Source: Pyropia yezoensis (lineage: Eukaryota; Rhodophyta; Bangiophyceae; Bangiales; Bangiaceae). From it: 64,000 nucleotides of DNA. The notes below the pieces were generated by a model, which worked only from the letters and a program-made list of their open reading frames with translations, made no database searches and had not been told where the DNA came from. The DNA lies in the NCBI GenBank assembly GCA_009829735.1, contig CM020619.1, positions 9,290,375-9,354,374 on the forward strand. Reading direction: 5' to 3'. The position numbers were made by a program, and so were the translations under genes. This document shows, in pieces, positions 29,830 through 40,987 of the stretch. How positions within the stretch are numbered: the first letter of the stretch is position 1; the number at the start of each line of letters is the position of its first letter.

Positions 29830-31790
29830 TCAGTCCACCAGCTCGAGCGTCCCCCCGCCCTGCACCACCATCGCAGCGTAGCCATCGCCGTCCCCGTCAG
29901 GCAAGTCCGATGCGGCAGCACCTCCATTGTCATGAACAGTAGCCGCCTCGACAGGAGCGGGTGGGGCCGGACGCGCCGGCGACGCACGCGTGGAAGACGT
30001 CGCGTCAACAAGACGCAGCCGGTTGCGGGCGGCAGCCAGGCGCCAGTACACGCCGTCGAGCCGCACCAACTCCCGGATCCAGGGCTCCCGGTGGCCCTCA
30101 TTGATACCGGCCTGGGAGTTGCCCTGGATGGTCGCTCCCGCGCCCTCGCCTCCGCGGAGCTTGAGGTGTTCACGCACCTTCGTAACCACAAAGGCCATGT
30201 GGGCCAACAGGCACACCATCGTCGGCTCCTCGCTGCCCGGCGTAGGCTCCTCAAAAAGGTCGCTAGCGCCAATGGTCGCTACCATGTTCGCCAGTGCCTT
30301 GAGCAGCGCCTCGTGACAATATGCCTCTGTAATGCAGCGGTCCCCCTCCGCCAAATGGCGAGCTTCCGACGGGGACAGAGTCAGCACTGTGCGCGTATTG
30401 CTCTCCTTAAAAGGCACCTGCTTGCCCATGCCCGTGCTGTCGTTGATTGACGAGATGAACGCCTTCACCGCGGCCTTCCCCGAATTCTCGTAGAAATGCG
30501 AGACCGCGCGTTTGATGTAGCGGTACACGACCACTGTCGAGGGCGCCTTGCTCCCCCGCCGCTTGCGCGCCGGCATGTGCATCAGCAGCTTCTCGTCAGC
30601 CTCTTCCGAGGACACGACCTGGGCCTCCATCACGAGCAAGACGAGCGCGGCGTAGTGCGCCTCCATGGGTTTGTAAACGTCCCAGGCCGACTTGGCGTGA
30701 TTGAAGTCATCCTTGAGCATGGCGAGGAGCTCTGTCTGCAGAATGCGTGCGGCCGCTCAAAATAGAGCCCCAGGAGCATGTACAGCAGCCAGAACTAGAT
30801 GCGTAGGCACGAGCGCGTCGGTCAGAAAGTTGAGCAGGACAACCCGTGTGGCACACGCACAGGCACACAGCGCGCCCCAGACTACCACCTCTGCCGTCCG
30901 CATAATGTGTCTCGAAGCCCCTCGGCAAAAGCAGCTCCCACTTGCCTCGCAACTAAGATAGCCTCACGTTGCCCTCATGCCACAGGCCAACTTACCCGCA
31001 AGTCATCCACCCACGCAAACGAGTCCTCCTCCTCCTCCTCCTGCGGCTGGACAGCTGGTGCTTGAGAGGGGTCGGCGGCGCTCAGACGCTCCATGATCTC
31101 GTCCCCACGCTTGCGCAGGCTCTCCAGCGTCGCCCGGTCAGCGACGTGCGCCGTCAAGCTCTGCTCCAACAGCACCGCCAGACGGTCCACCTTGGACATG
31201 CCGGCAGCAATCTGGCGGGCCATGTCGTCAACCTTCCCGCGCTGCTCCGTCAGCGCGGCTCGAACCGTCGCAAAGCTGCGCTTTACCATGCCCAACACGT
31301 CGCCCACTCCGAGCTCCCCGTCCTCCCCGTCCGTCCCAGGCGCTGAAGCAGCGTTGGCGGGTCCCGCAGGTCCAGACGGAGCAGGAGAGCACGAGCGCGG
31401 GACTGCGGTCGACACGCGAGTCGCCCGACGAGCATTGCGTGGCCGGCGAGCAGACGGAGCCGAGGGCCCGGGGGGGGGCGTGGGAGCACGTCCGGTGGGA
31501 GTATCAGCAGGCCGAGCAGGAACCACAACGGGCACAGGGGATGTGGGCAGCACAGGGCCGTGCGGCCCGTGCCCTGGAGCAACAGGTAGAGCACCTAAGG
31601 GCTGCGCGGACCACGGCTGCGCAGCGTAGGTTCCCTGCGATGTTGGAGCCCACGAGCCGCCGCTGGCGATGGCGGCGCTGCCGCCCGAGAAGAAGGCGGT
31701 CGCCGTCGCCGCCCCGTTCGAGTTAGACGTGAGCAGCGTGCGTCGTGTGTCATCCTGCGAGAACTGGAAGCCCGAGCCCGACGCCGCCAT
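29830..31790 (-). CDS. Two-exon gene of unknown family, coiled-coil protein
   Basis: Exon 1 is 31790-30996 (ATG at 31790) and exon 2 is 30735-29830. Splicing at GTAAGT/CTGCAG joins …AWVDDLR to TELLAMLKDDFNH in phase 0, giving about 566 residues. Residues 1-160 are Pro/Ala/Ser/Arg-rich and probably disordered. Residues ~163-237 form a predicted coiled coil (KRSFATVRAALTEQRGKVDDM, then MSKVDRLAVLLEQSL). A five-Glu run with DSFAW ends exon 1. Exon 2 encodes a compact alpha-helical region (residues ~266-480, for example EARHLAEGDRCITEAYCHEAL) and a Pro/Ala/Gly-rich tail. I recognise no domain. Its layout recalls the host ORF at 1-11647, which may mean a shared lineage-specific family; I do not see alignable identity. 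Confidence 0.72.
30736..30995 (-). other. Intron of the unknown coiled-coil gene
   Basis: 260 bp, donor GTAAGT (complement of ACTTAC at 30990-30995) and acceptor ATTCTGCAG. Phase 0. Both splice sites are close to the general eukaryotic consensus. Confidence 0.8.
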
Positions 31791-34029
31791 GATGTTGTAG
31801 TGTGCAGGAAAAGAGGAAGTGTTGAAGCGTATCGGGTGAAGCGGGGCAAGGTAGAGTAGAACGCGGTGTGGAAAATGGACTCAGTCAAGAAAGGATGGAT
31901 GCGGAGGACGACGGGCGAGTAGCGACGCGTCTGATCAGTCAGTGCTACTCCTTAAGAGCCAATCCATCACCGACAAGCTCGCCGGCCATTGGAAAGAAGC
32001 AGGGGAGCCCAGGCGCCCACCACTAACCCCAGGCCCTACAGGAAGGGCTTTCCAGACAGTCAGACGCACCTGTGTGATCAGTCACAGGCCGAGCACTCTC
32101 CCTGCGAGCCCTGGGTGCAAACAATACCGTGCGTCGATGGCGCCCATGGGCAACCTCGTGGACTGCGTGCCACCACGCGGTGGCATTTCGTGGAGCGCAG
32201 AGTGACGGGCGTGACAGCCCGAAGCGCTCCGCTGCTGGCAGTGTCCGCGAGGAGGGGCCGCGAAGCAGGGTCGCACGCCGGAAGGCGAGGCGGCATGCAC
32301 GTCACAAGCGAGATTGCAAAAACAGCGGCCGGTGCAAGCGAGCTTCAGAAAATATCCAATTGCACTACATCCAGCACCCGCTGGCCAATGGTGTGCCGTG
32401 CCTTCTGAAAATGTTGAACGCCACACAGGCCTCTCCGATTGGGTGGCCCGTGATGGGTGTCGGACTTGTTGCGCTATCCACCACGCTGGAATCCTCCCTT
32501 CGTGATACGAGTGCTCGCTGCGTTGGAATTAGCCAGCAGGTGCTTTCACGTCGCTCACCTGCAGGTGGGTCTCTCGCCGCCTCGGGAGACTGTGGCCTGC
32601 AGCGCTTGCATTTGCGCCGTGCGCCCGGATGTTGTCTGGTGGATGCGCGCCTGCCGGCGTACGGATGTTGGCGCCACATGGGCTCCCCTGCCGTCGATGA
32701 CCTGTGCCCCAAGGTGCGACGCTCGTGGTGCTCCTAGCGTAGCGGAGTCGGCAGGTTGGGCGCCTGCGCGCCTGCGCGCCTGCGCGCTTATGGACTCGGC
32801 ATCGGACGTGGGTGCACTCAAACCCCACGTCAGGTCGTCGATGACGGGGCTTCATCGTACGCCTTGCACTGTAGGGGGTGGGAGATGACACCACCTTTCT
32901 TCTGGCGCCGCTGCGGCGCCGTTGGCCACATTTATGCAGGCCCCGGCTGCGACAGTGGACCTTGCCTCGCGGATGCCACTGTACGCGGCGGTTGAAGCCG
33001 CGCCCGCCGGGAGGTGGACCTGTGGTTATGTCAGGCGGCGGCAGGCAGGTGTGACACTCGGTGTTGTGATAGGGATAGACGCCTGTTGTATGTGAGGCTT
33101 TGCACCTGCCGCTGGGTGTCGTCCGTCGTGGCACTCTGGCATCAGCGAATGGCTCTCAGCTGGGGGGGTGGCGGCAGTGGAGCGCGCCAGAGGCCCAACA
33201 AGAGTGGACGGTGTAGCTGACTGTGGAGCTCGCCGCTATCTTGTCGAGCGCCAGCGGTGGTTCCGACTGCTACACCGCCGCTTGCGCGACTGGCCCCAGG
33301 TGGATGCAGGGTTTTTCATATTCCTGGAGGTGGGTGCCACGGCGTCGTGCCTGGCGCCGACGCGGCGCTGTGTGGCCCATGGGCGTGGACAGGCCGTCAC
33401 CTTGGGGTGGTGGGGGGGTGATACAGGGTATGTCTGACCTCTGTGGTTCCACGCAGGCGCCTGTGGGTGTTGCCCGAGCTGGCGTCTCCTGGGTGTGTCG
33501 GATCGCCGGGCGGGCAAAGTCGATTTCCTGGATGTGGGGGGGGCACGAACTAGAGCGTGTGTTTGGGGTCTTCCGGCTGTGTTACGCTCCAGTCGAGCAG
33601 TGTGCGCTGCGCCAGCTCTAAGCGCAAATGTGCAGCGGTACCCATGGCAACAGGCGGAGGGCATCCCAGGCGGTGGCTGGTCCGCGCTGTCTTGCTGCGG
33701 ATGTGATGGTGGCGCGCCTGGCGCCGCTGCAGCAAGGTGGGTCACATGGACGGTCACAACTCCATGACCAACCTGGAAGTTGCGGCCTGGTGCGTGCTGT
33801 GGGCGCAGATTGCCGCCGCATCCTCGTGCCGTGTGACCACCCAGCTAGCGTCTGGCCGCGAGACTAAGCGCGTCCTCGTCGGGGCTCTGTTGGCAGCCGA
33901 TGTCTTCCGGCGCCCGCTGCTGGCTGGGGCGTGCTACAAAACGTCGAGCGCTTGCGCAACTCTGTGGACAGACGGCTGAAGCGTACCCCCCACTTGAGAG
34001 CTCGTGTCCTGACTCTCTGACACACTCCA
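31791..34029. other. Spacer without a confident gene, upstream of the Plavaka-like ORF
   Basis: Short frames on + include a Cys-rich piece near 32520-32720 (VACSACICAVRPDVVWW) that might be a decayed N-terminal zinc module of the downstream transposon, but the frame is broken several times and I do not call it. There is a small tandem repeat, GCGCCTGC, at about 32763-32790. Confidence 0.4.
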
Positions 34030-36237
34030 ATGGCTCCCTCACCGCCCTGTTCTCCCCCCTCTTGGCTTGGCATTGCCAAGACTGCGCACAAGCGCCTGTA
34101 TTGTCCGCGTGGGTCTACATCTACCCTTTCGCGGCAACGTCACATGATGGCGATACACGCCGGCAACAACCCCTTGCTGGCTCCTTTGACGGGGTCTGAG
34201 GCGCTGCCTTCTCCGGGTGCAGCCTCCTGTGCGCCGGCCGCCTCGGCCGTGGCGGCCATGGCCGATGGAGCGGACGGCCTGGTCGCCATTTCCGCGGATT
34301 TGGAGCAAGCTCCTGCCTGCGCTGGCGGGGAAGGAGCATCTGGCGGATCCGCGGCAGAGGCGCCAGTGCCAGCTACCGCCGCTTGCTTGGCGATGGCAGC
34401 CAGTGCTGGGACTGGACTTGCCGTCACCGCTGCGGCGGCCGCTTTCGTCAATGAGTCTGCGGAGCAGGTTGTCACTCATCGACACAACGACGGTGTGGCG
34501 CGAGGTACTCTTGCGGGGCCTCGCCCGCTGGCGGGTGCAGTTCGGCACGTCTTTGCCACCAGTGTGGCCGCGCGTATCCGCGGCTACTATGACGCCTTGC
34601 CTGAGGCGTCTCGATCGACTCCTGCAGTATCTCCGCTGTGTGCTCTAGGCTCTTCCAGGTTCCGTGGACCAGTGATGAGGGCTGTCCTGAAGTTTGCGAT
34701 GGGGGCGGGCGGGTGCGGCCTGTCGCGGTACGACCAGATGGCGTTTGCGGCTTTGCTTCACACGGTAGAAGAGGGCGCCCAGGGCGCAAACGGTGCCGAC
34801 TTCACGGAGGAGTTTAGCACAGCGTCTTCATTTGTGACGGGACTGCGTGCCGAGCAGAACCGAGTCGTCGCAACTCTCAAGTGGATGAAGGTTCCTATTG
34901 AGGTGGGCGGCAGCACGTACATGTTTTACTACCGTGACCTGCTGGACGCAGGTGTGACAGCGCTCAGATCGGCAACCACATTGGACCTGGATGGAGGCGT
35001 GCTGCCGCCCGCGGAAGACGGGTCTCGCCGGCGCTCGTCGACGCTGGACGCCGACATGTTTCTCGCAGAGGTGAGGGCCGTGGTTCGACTGCATGGACAG
35101 CGCACGCGCCCCCTCTTTGTCTCCCTTCACGCGGATGCAGCTGTGTTGTCGTGGAGCGGCGCAGCGTACGTGTACCCGCTGCGTGCGTACTTCCCGAGCG
35201 TGCGCGATGAGAGTGGCCGCTGGGTGACGATCGGTCACATCCCACATATTGAGAAGGCGGTATCGAAGACGGACAAGGCGAGGCTGGCCGTAAGCGACAG
35301 TCGAAACGACCTGTTGCAGCGCTGTCTCGCTGTTGTTTTGCGCCGCTTTGCAAGGGCTAGTGAGACCGGCTACCCTGTCGACATCCCGGGCATGGGCACG
35401 GTCCTCCTTGTCGCGCGGGTCGGTGGCATCGTCGTCGATTATCTGGAGGAGCGCTCTCTCTTTGCCCTGATGGGCTCCGGAAGCAGCATGATCTGTAGCC
35501 AGTGTCGTGTGCGGAATGCTGTCTGCTGTACACCTGATGCGCCGGACGCCGACCCGCGTAACGTGGTCGAGACGCTGGAGGCCCAGATTTCTGCTGCGGA
35601 GCGGCGAGTGGTAGATCCACGAGTCTCTCTTCGCCGTCCGCTGGCTAAGGCACACAGCGCGCTGGCGTTTGTCCCTGTACTGGGCGCCATGCACGGCCTT
35701 TCCACGGGGAACATGAACTACTTTAGCGTGATGTACGTGTGGAAGATTGGCGTGCTGCGGACGATCGCCCAGCGCATCCCTGGATTTCTGAGAGCCGTGT
35801 GTACAGTGGAAGAGGGTGCTGCTTTGGGTCCCGTGGAGCGGACGCTGACTGTGCTCAACCTTCGAGCCTATGAGCTGGGGCGCCGTTGCCGCGCGAAGCC
35901 TGCGGCGCCTGGGTGTTTCGTACCCTCAAAGGAGAAGCAGTCGACGATGACAAGGCGGAGTTGGCGCCACTTCTCAGTTTTCCGGCCGCACATTGTCGCG
36001 GCTTTGATCGGCCCTGCGGACCCTGTGCGGCTCGAAGGGGGTCCCCCTACGGAGGCGACCGACCATGGTGCGGAGGGGACCATGGACGACGGAGACGATG
36101 GCGTGGGGCCGGACATCGTCGACGAGGACGCCCACCAGCCTGTCCCGTCCGGCGTCAACACGGGCATCGGCACGGCCTACCATGCTGTTTATGCCAACAT
36201 GCCGGTGAAGGACGCTGTGCAAGACATGTTTTGTTGA
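34030..36237 (+). CDS. Plavaka-like (CACTA superfamily) transposase, N-terminal and central part
   Basis: 735 codons from the ATG at 34030 to a TGA at 36235. The N-terminal ~190 residues are Ala-rich. The rest follows the order of conserved blocks of Plavaka transposases of the CACTA/EnSpm group. First comes an entry block ending MFYYRDLLDAGVTALRSA. Next is LFVSLHADAAVLSWSG, with an Asp where the first catalytic Asp lies, followed by YPLRAYFPSV and WVTIGHIPHI. Then comes ARVGGIVVDYLEERSLFALM, matching the family D-x-x-E block, followed by a CSQC motif. MHGLSTGNMNYFSVMYVWKIGVLR follows. The assignment rests on remembered block order, not on a search. The same frame continues beyond the stop (36238-36950) with the expected C-terminal E-x2-H block. 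Confidence 0.6.
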   Translation: MAPSPPCSPPSWLGIAKTAHKRLYCPRGSTSTLSRQRHMMAIHAGNNPLLAPLTGSEALPSPGAASCAPAASAVAAMADGADGLVAISADLEQAPACAGGEGASGGSAAEAPVPATAACLAMAASAGTGLAVTAAAAAFVNESAEQVVTHRHNDGVARGTLAGPRPLAGAVRHVFATSVAARIRGYYDALPEASRSTPAVSPLCALGSSRFRGPVMRAVLKFAMGAGGCGLSRYDQMAFAALLHTVEEGAQGANGADFTEEFSTASSFVTGLRAEQNRVVATLKWMKVPIEVGGSTYMFYYRDLLDAGVTALRSATTLDLDGGVLPPAEDGSRRRSSTLDADMFLAEVRAVVRLHGQRTRPLFVSLHADAAVLSWSGAAYVYPLRAYFPSVRDESGRWVTIGHIPHIEKAVSKTDKARLAVSDSRNDLLQRCLAVVLRRFARASETGYPVDIPGMGTVLLVARVGGIVVDYLEERSLFALMGSGSSMICSQCRVRNAVCCTPDAPDADPRNVVETLEAQISAAERRVVDPRVSLRRPLAKAHSALAFVPVLGAMHGLSTGNMNYFSVMYVWKIGVLRTIAQRIPGFLRAVCTVEEGAALGPVERTLTVLNLRAYELGRRCRAKPAAPGCFVPSKEKQSTMTRRSWRHFSVFRPHIVAALIGPADPVRLEGGPPTEATDHGAEGTMDDGDDGVGPDIVDEDAHQPVPSGVNTGIGTAYHAVYANMPVKDAVQDMFC

Positions 36238-36957
36238 GTGGCAAAGCTCGGGGGCATGTTTTGTGGCGACAACGTGGCGGACACAGTCCACACGTCCGGC
36301 ACGCAGGTGACGGCCATGGTAGAAGCTGCCCACGATGTCGGCCGCCGCGCCCAGGTGCTCCTGGGCCCAGTGCACACGATTAAGCTCCATCGTATCATGA
36401 GGCACCTGCGCTCCGAGCTGGAGGGTCGCGGCAACCTATGGGAGGGCGACACAAGCGCAAATGAGTCCCTGCACAAGGTTTGTAAGAAGATGTACCTGAG
36501 GTCGAACAAGCGCGGCCCGACATCGGCACTGCAGATGATGCGGGGGGAGCAGGCACAAACGGAGATCCTCCGCTGTCTCCCTGTCGACGAGAGCGACGAT
36601 GAAGAAGGGACGGACGATGAGGAGCGCGTGGGGGAGCGCGACGCGGTGCTGCTTGCTCACGTGGACGACGTGCTTGCTGTCCCGCCTTCGGTGCTGACTA
36701 TGAGCACTCGTGGTGTTCGTATGGCTGTTGGGGACCTGAGCGCACTTCCTGGTCTTCACGATCTCCCGCAACTTCTTGAGATGGACGTTGCTGAGTGCGC
36801 TGCTGTGGCAAAGACGCTCAAGTTTTACGGCAGGTTTGAGTGGGGCGCGGATACGCGCTTGCAGTACTTGCGCGCGACCCCGTCTTTTAACGGGAAACCA
36901 TGGTACGACTACGTGCGCTACCATGGTTGTAGTGGTTTTACGTACCTTAGGCGCGTA
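36238..36957 (+). pseudogene. Plavaka-like transposase, C-terminal part after an in-frame TGA
   Basis: Same frame as 34030-36237, separated only by TGA. It holds LHRIMRHLRSELEGRG and ANESLHKVCKKMYLRSNKRG, which match the family H-x3-H and E-x2-H…K-x-x-Y-x-x-x-NK block with the third catalytic acid. An acidic linker follows, then FNGKPWYDYVRYHG, where similarity stops at about 36930. The stop lies inside a 30-base unit flanked by the direct repeat CATGTTTTGT (36225-36234 and 36255-36264). An AC-rich stretch then interrupts the gene until about 37690. Confidence 0.55.
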
Positions 36958-37634
36958 GCACCCAGAACACACAGAGAAACAACCCACCAAGAACGCGGGG
37001 AGACAGGAGAGATACCGAACCGCCGACCGCCTGGCTGGTTCACGCGGGGATCCGCGACCAGGACGACAGTGTTCAAGCACACGCAAGTCTGTTTTTTTCG
37101 AAGGGGGAAGCAACGCGCACCCCCACGCACACTCTTACCCTCTCTCACCCGCACCCAGCGACCCTCCACACCGGGCCACGTGCGGGCCAATCAAAACCCT
37201 CCAACATGTCTGGAGGGCCCCCTCCCCCACGGATCATCCCTGCCAGCGGGGCAGGAATCTCCAAGATACGGGGAAGAGGAGCCCCGCCGGACATCAGTGC
37301 CAACACTCAAGATCTCCCCAATCTCACAATCACGCAAAATACACAATCAAAATCCAAACCCCAAGTGCATCCCATCCCGGAATATTGACCAATGGCCAAT
37401 TCCGGTCAGGGGAAATTCCCATACACTGGAAATCCCAACATGGGCTCCAGAACCAATGGCGACCCGGTCCCATCTCCATAGGAGGGGACCAATCGGAAGC
37501 CAGTAAAATCCCAAGGGGCCAAATCGGCCCCGTCCTCCTCACTAGGAAGGTGGGCACAGGGGTGCGACGCGATCTCTTCGAGGTCCCCCCACGTGGAGGG
37601 CCCATAGGGTCCCTACAATGGTGACGACGGGGAG
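36958..37634 (+). other. AC-rich interruption of the Plavaka-like gene
   Basis: About 680 bp rich in A and C (for example CCAATCAAAACCC, AATCCAAACCCCAAG), with stops in all frames in its second half. Flanking sequence on both sides is G/C-rich and coding-like. It is either a long intron or an insertion; I find no clear terminal repeats or target duplication. Confidence 0.45.
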
Positions 37635-38006
37635 GTGCGGTGGGGAGAGGCCCGCTTGGTGCATCGCCGTGTGGGGCCTTCTCGCCGTGGCTGCTGCGTC
37701 GTCGTGCGGCGCATGCGTGTTGCAGCGCCAGACCCGGGACGCGTCTTGACCGCCCATGGGTGCCAGCGCTTGGCATGGCACTTTGAGACCTCCGACGCAA
37801 TCTGGCCAGCCATTGAGGTGGTGGACATTGGGCGACTACGGCGCCTCGAGAACATCGTGCCTGACTGGCGTGACCTCGTTGACAGGCACGGGCTGGATGT
37901 CATGCCGTCCAAGAAGCAGATATCAGCTGCCGAGTACCATCAAGAGCGCTTCTTTGTTAACGTATTTTATCCGTGGACGTCAAGGCCTGCGGTCGGTGAT
38001 CTCTGA
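37635..38006 (+). pseudogene. Plavaka-like transposase, terminal fragment
   Basis: A frame holding LTAHGCQRLAWHFETSDAIWPAI followed by VVDIGRLRRLENIVPDW and FFVNVFYPW. This looks like the usual C-terminal end of the family (a hydrophobic VVDI…IVPD…F-x-N-x-F pattern). It lies in a different frame from the upstream parts, after the AC-rich interruption. Confidence 0.4.
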
Positions 38007-40987
38007 CGCTGTTGGTAGTGCGGGGAGAGGGACCACCCTCAGTGGGGCCTGCCGCGGTGCTTCTCGGTGGATTATCTATCTTGTGTAGTTTCGAAGGGAT
38101 GAGGATGGCACGACAGCTTTTGAATGGTCACCCTTGCGCGGAGGCCAATGTCATTTTCAAGCACAAAGCAGGTTCCCTGCCTGGTACACGCCGCCGCGTT
38201 TCCACACGACGGATGGCCGCGGCCCTCTCTCAGCACTTTCCAAGGATCTCAGCCCCTCCCACTCAGTAGCGTACTCGCTCGCAGCGCCCCGCGCCCAAAG
38301 CATTCCCTGCAACGAAGAGACAAGCCGGCCGCGCCCCGCGCCGACGTCGACAACGCTCCCGCTGCCCACACAGGTATCAGCTCCCGTATCCCAGACCTTA
38401 GACGCCGCCTCTGTCGCTGTGTTTGATGTGGCAGCTATGCAAGCACCTGCATCTGCTGGCATAGCTGTACAGCCCATGTAGATCGGCTTTCGCCGTACAC
38501 CCAGCTGGCCATGCGACCGCAGACTTATGGTCAGAAGCCCCTGTCCTGGCGCACGATCCGCTCTCGCGCAGGGTACGCCTCGTAGCCCCCAACGCGCGTC
38601 ACAAACCCTCCTCATCTCCATGATAGGAAGCGGAGACGAGATGCCCAGCCCCGAGGGCGTTCAGGCACCTGTGGGAAGAGCATGGCGCACGACATTGGAC
38701 AGGCGTCCTCACCGGCTCTGCCACCGCCACCAAAGAGCGCCCCCACAGTGCCGCCAACTACACCGCCATCCTCCTCAACGCCCATGTACAGCTTCCCCCC
38801 TCGCCGACGCACCGAGCTGGTGAGCGCGGAACGCCGGCAAGGCAGCCAGCCGGCGCGCCCACTACCACCGCCGGTAACAATTCCGCCACACCTGGGGGGG
38901 CGGCGGCCGTGGTGGGCAACGACCGCTGCCGCCACCGACCACCGCCCTGCAGGCAGTCGCCTGCGGAGGTCGACGTGTACAGGCGAGCCCCGGTCACCGC
39001 CCCTTCCGCTACCGCGAACGCCGCCAACCCCGCCGGCCGAAGACGTCGGCGGCACCCCGCGCACCGTAGGGCGGACAGGTGTGCGCCGACGAGGGGCCCC
39101 CACGGCAGCGACTGCTCCGGCGGCGACACCGCTGCTGGAACCGCAGCACCCAGAAGGTGCTGGTTGGGTGTGGTAGCCAAAGACGTCGGCGGCGCCCCGC
39201 GCACATTAGGGCGGACAGGTGTCCGCCGACGAGGGGCCCTCACAGCAGCGACTCCCCCGGCGGCGACACAGCTGCTGGAGCCGCAGCACAGAAGGTGTTG
39301 TTGGGTTGGTGGACGACGAGCCGCTCGGGCGATTATCTGGTTAATAGCCCCCCTTTGTCCTAATATTCTTAAGAGAGGGTCGCTTAAGCAACTGCTGCGA
39401 GCGTGTCGAGCGCTCATTGGTCGTAGGCGGCAGAGGTCTGCAGAAGATACACAAGAGACACGCATGACATGAGAGAATGCGAGCGCCTCGCCGAAACTTT
39501 GACGCGCGAAGACCTCGAGAGCTGGCCAAAATGACAGACCTTTGATTTGGGCAGTCCCGGCTTCAGACCGGTGCACCATGCCTGGCCAACCACATGCTAG
39601 TTTATGCGATTTCACCAGTGCAGCCATGTCCAGGGATTAGTGCCAATGTCATTTCCTGTGACGGTGGGAGTGCGGTCGGCCACGCGATGTTGGGAGCGTC
39701 TGCACGCTATTTACTTTGTATTGTTCCGTGTTAGCCGCTCCCTTTGCTTGCCATTCTCGGAAGCGCTGCGCTTGCACGAGCTCAGCCCCCGCGGGCGGAC
39801 CAGGAAGAAGAATGAAAAGATGCAACACACGTGCCCGCGTGCGAAGGCGGGGGCCACAAGCCGTTGACGACCAGATGCCCCCCTCCTCGAGGACTCACGG
39901 GGAGCCGGCATGATGACGACGAGCCGACCGTTGGCCACGCTGCTGGCCACTCCGTCGCCTGCTGCCAGCCTCACGCGACGCGCAGTGGCCATCCCATCGT
40001 GGCCGGCGGCGCGGCGGCCAATATCCCAACAGGCGTCGTTGCCATGAATCTGGGGGGCAGTGGTCCTATGTGGGGGCCCCCCGACGCTGCCGGCGGTGGC
40101 GCCACCGTGCCATGGCAGTGGCGACGGTGACTATCTACGGCGGCGGCCGGTCGTGGCGGCAGCGGTCACTTCCATCCCCCCACCCACCGCCCTCCTCGCC
40201 CCTCCTTCGCCGCGTGGTACGGAAGTGCCTTCCGGCTGTGGGGGGGGGGCTGAGGGGTGGTACGGACCCAAGTCACGGACGAGGCGGCGCGTGGTGGCCG
40301 CTGGCGCCGCATGTCTAGCCGCGCGAGTGGCCCACATCCGGCGGCGCAACCGTGGCGAGGAAGGAAAAGAAGGAAGAAAACGGGTCACCGTCACCAAGCG
40401 CCTACAGAGGCACCACACCACGCAGGAGGAAACAACAAAAAAAACGGAAGAAAAGAACGGCACACGGAGGAAAAAAAAACCACGTCACCACCACACCACA
40501 CAAAAGAACAATGGATAGGGACCAGAGAGTGGGGTCGGCCGCGCACCTCCACAGCCGGCCGCCTCCTCCCTGCCCGTGCCTCTTCCAACATGGTCTCGCG
40601 GCCGCTGCACCCAGCCACCGCTGCCAAAACCCGAACCGCCCGCTCCCCCGCTCTCGACCTCGCCCCGAACCCCCGGGACCCGCAGCGCGAGTACCCGCGG
40701 TGGGGTCGGCGCGCCACCTCAAGTCGCCATGCGTCCCATCCCCACCCCACCAAAACCCAAAACCTCCCCGCCTCACCGGCCACATAGCCGCGCTCCCCTC
40801 AACTGCTCTTCCCCACAGCCCCAAAACAACACACGTTTCCCACAATGTGCGGGTCTGACTGGCAGCCACCAGGATGGCAACACAGCACCAGTCCTACCCA
40901 CCATCCCCCCCCTACCCATCCCCCCCCTACCCATCCCCCCCCGCTCCTCCGGCGCGCCGCGGCCCCCAGGCCGCGGCACGCTTCACT
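38007..40987. other. Spacer without a recognisable gene
   Basis: It contains the 140-bp tandem duplication at 39041-39316 and an A/C-rich stretch (40330-40520) just beyond the 3' end of the MYB gene. At about 40900-40946, C-rich units of the form CCCATCCCCCCCCTA repeat three times. No frame shows a domain. Confidence 0.5.
39041..39316 (+). repeat. Tandem duplication of a ~140-bp unit
   Basis: Two diverged copies starting AGACGTCGGCGGC at 39041 and 39181. A frame through both gives DVGG(T/A)PRT(V/L)GRTGVRRRGA in each copy. Confidence 0.8.

Noticed and set aside
32457-32888. Cys-rich plus-strand frame that could be a zinc module of the Plavaka-like element
   Set aside because: Too short, frame broken on both sides, spacing of Cys does not fit a clear finger.
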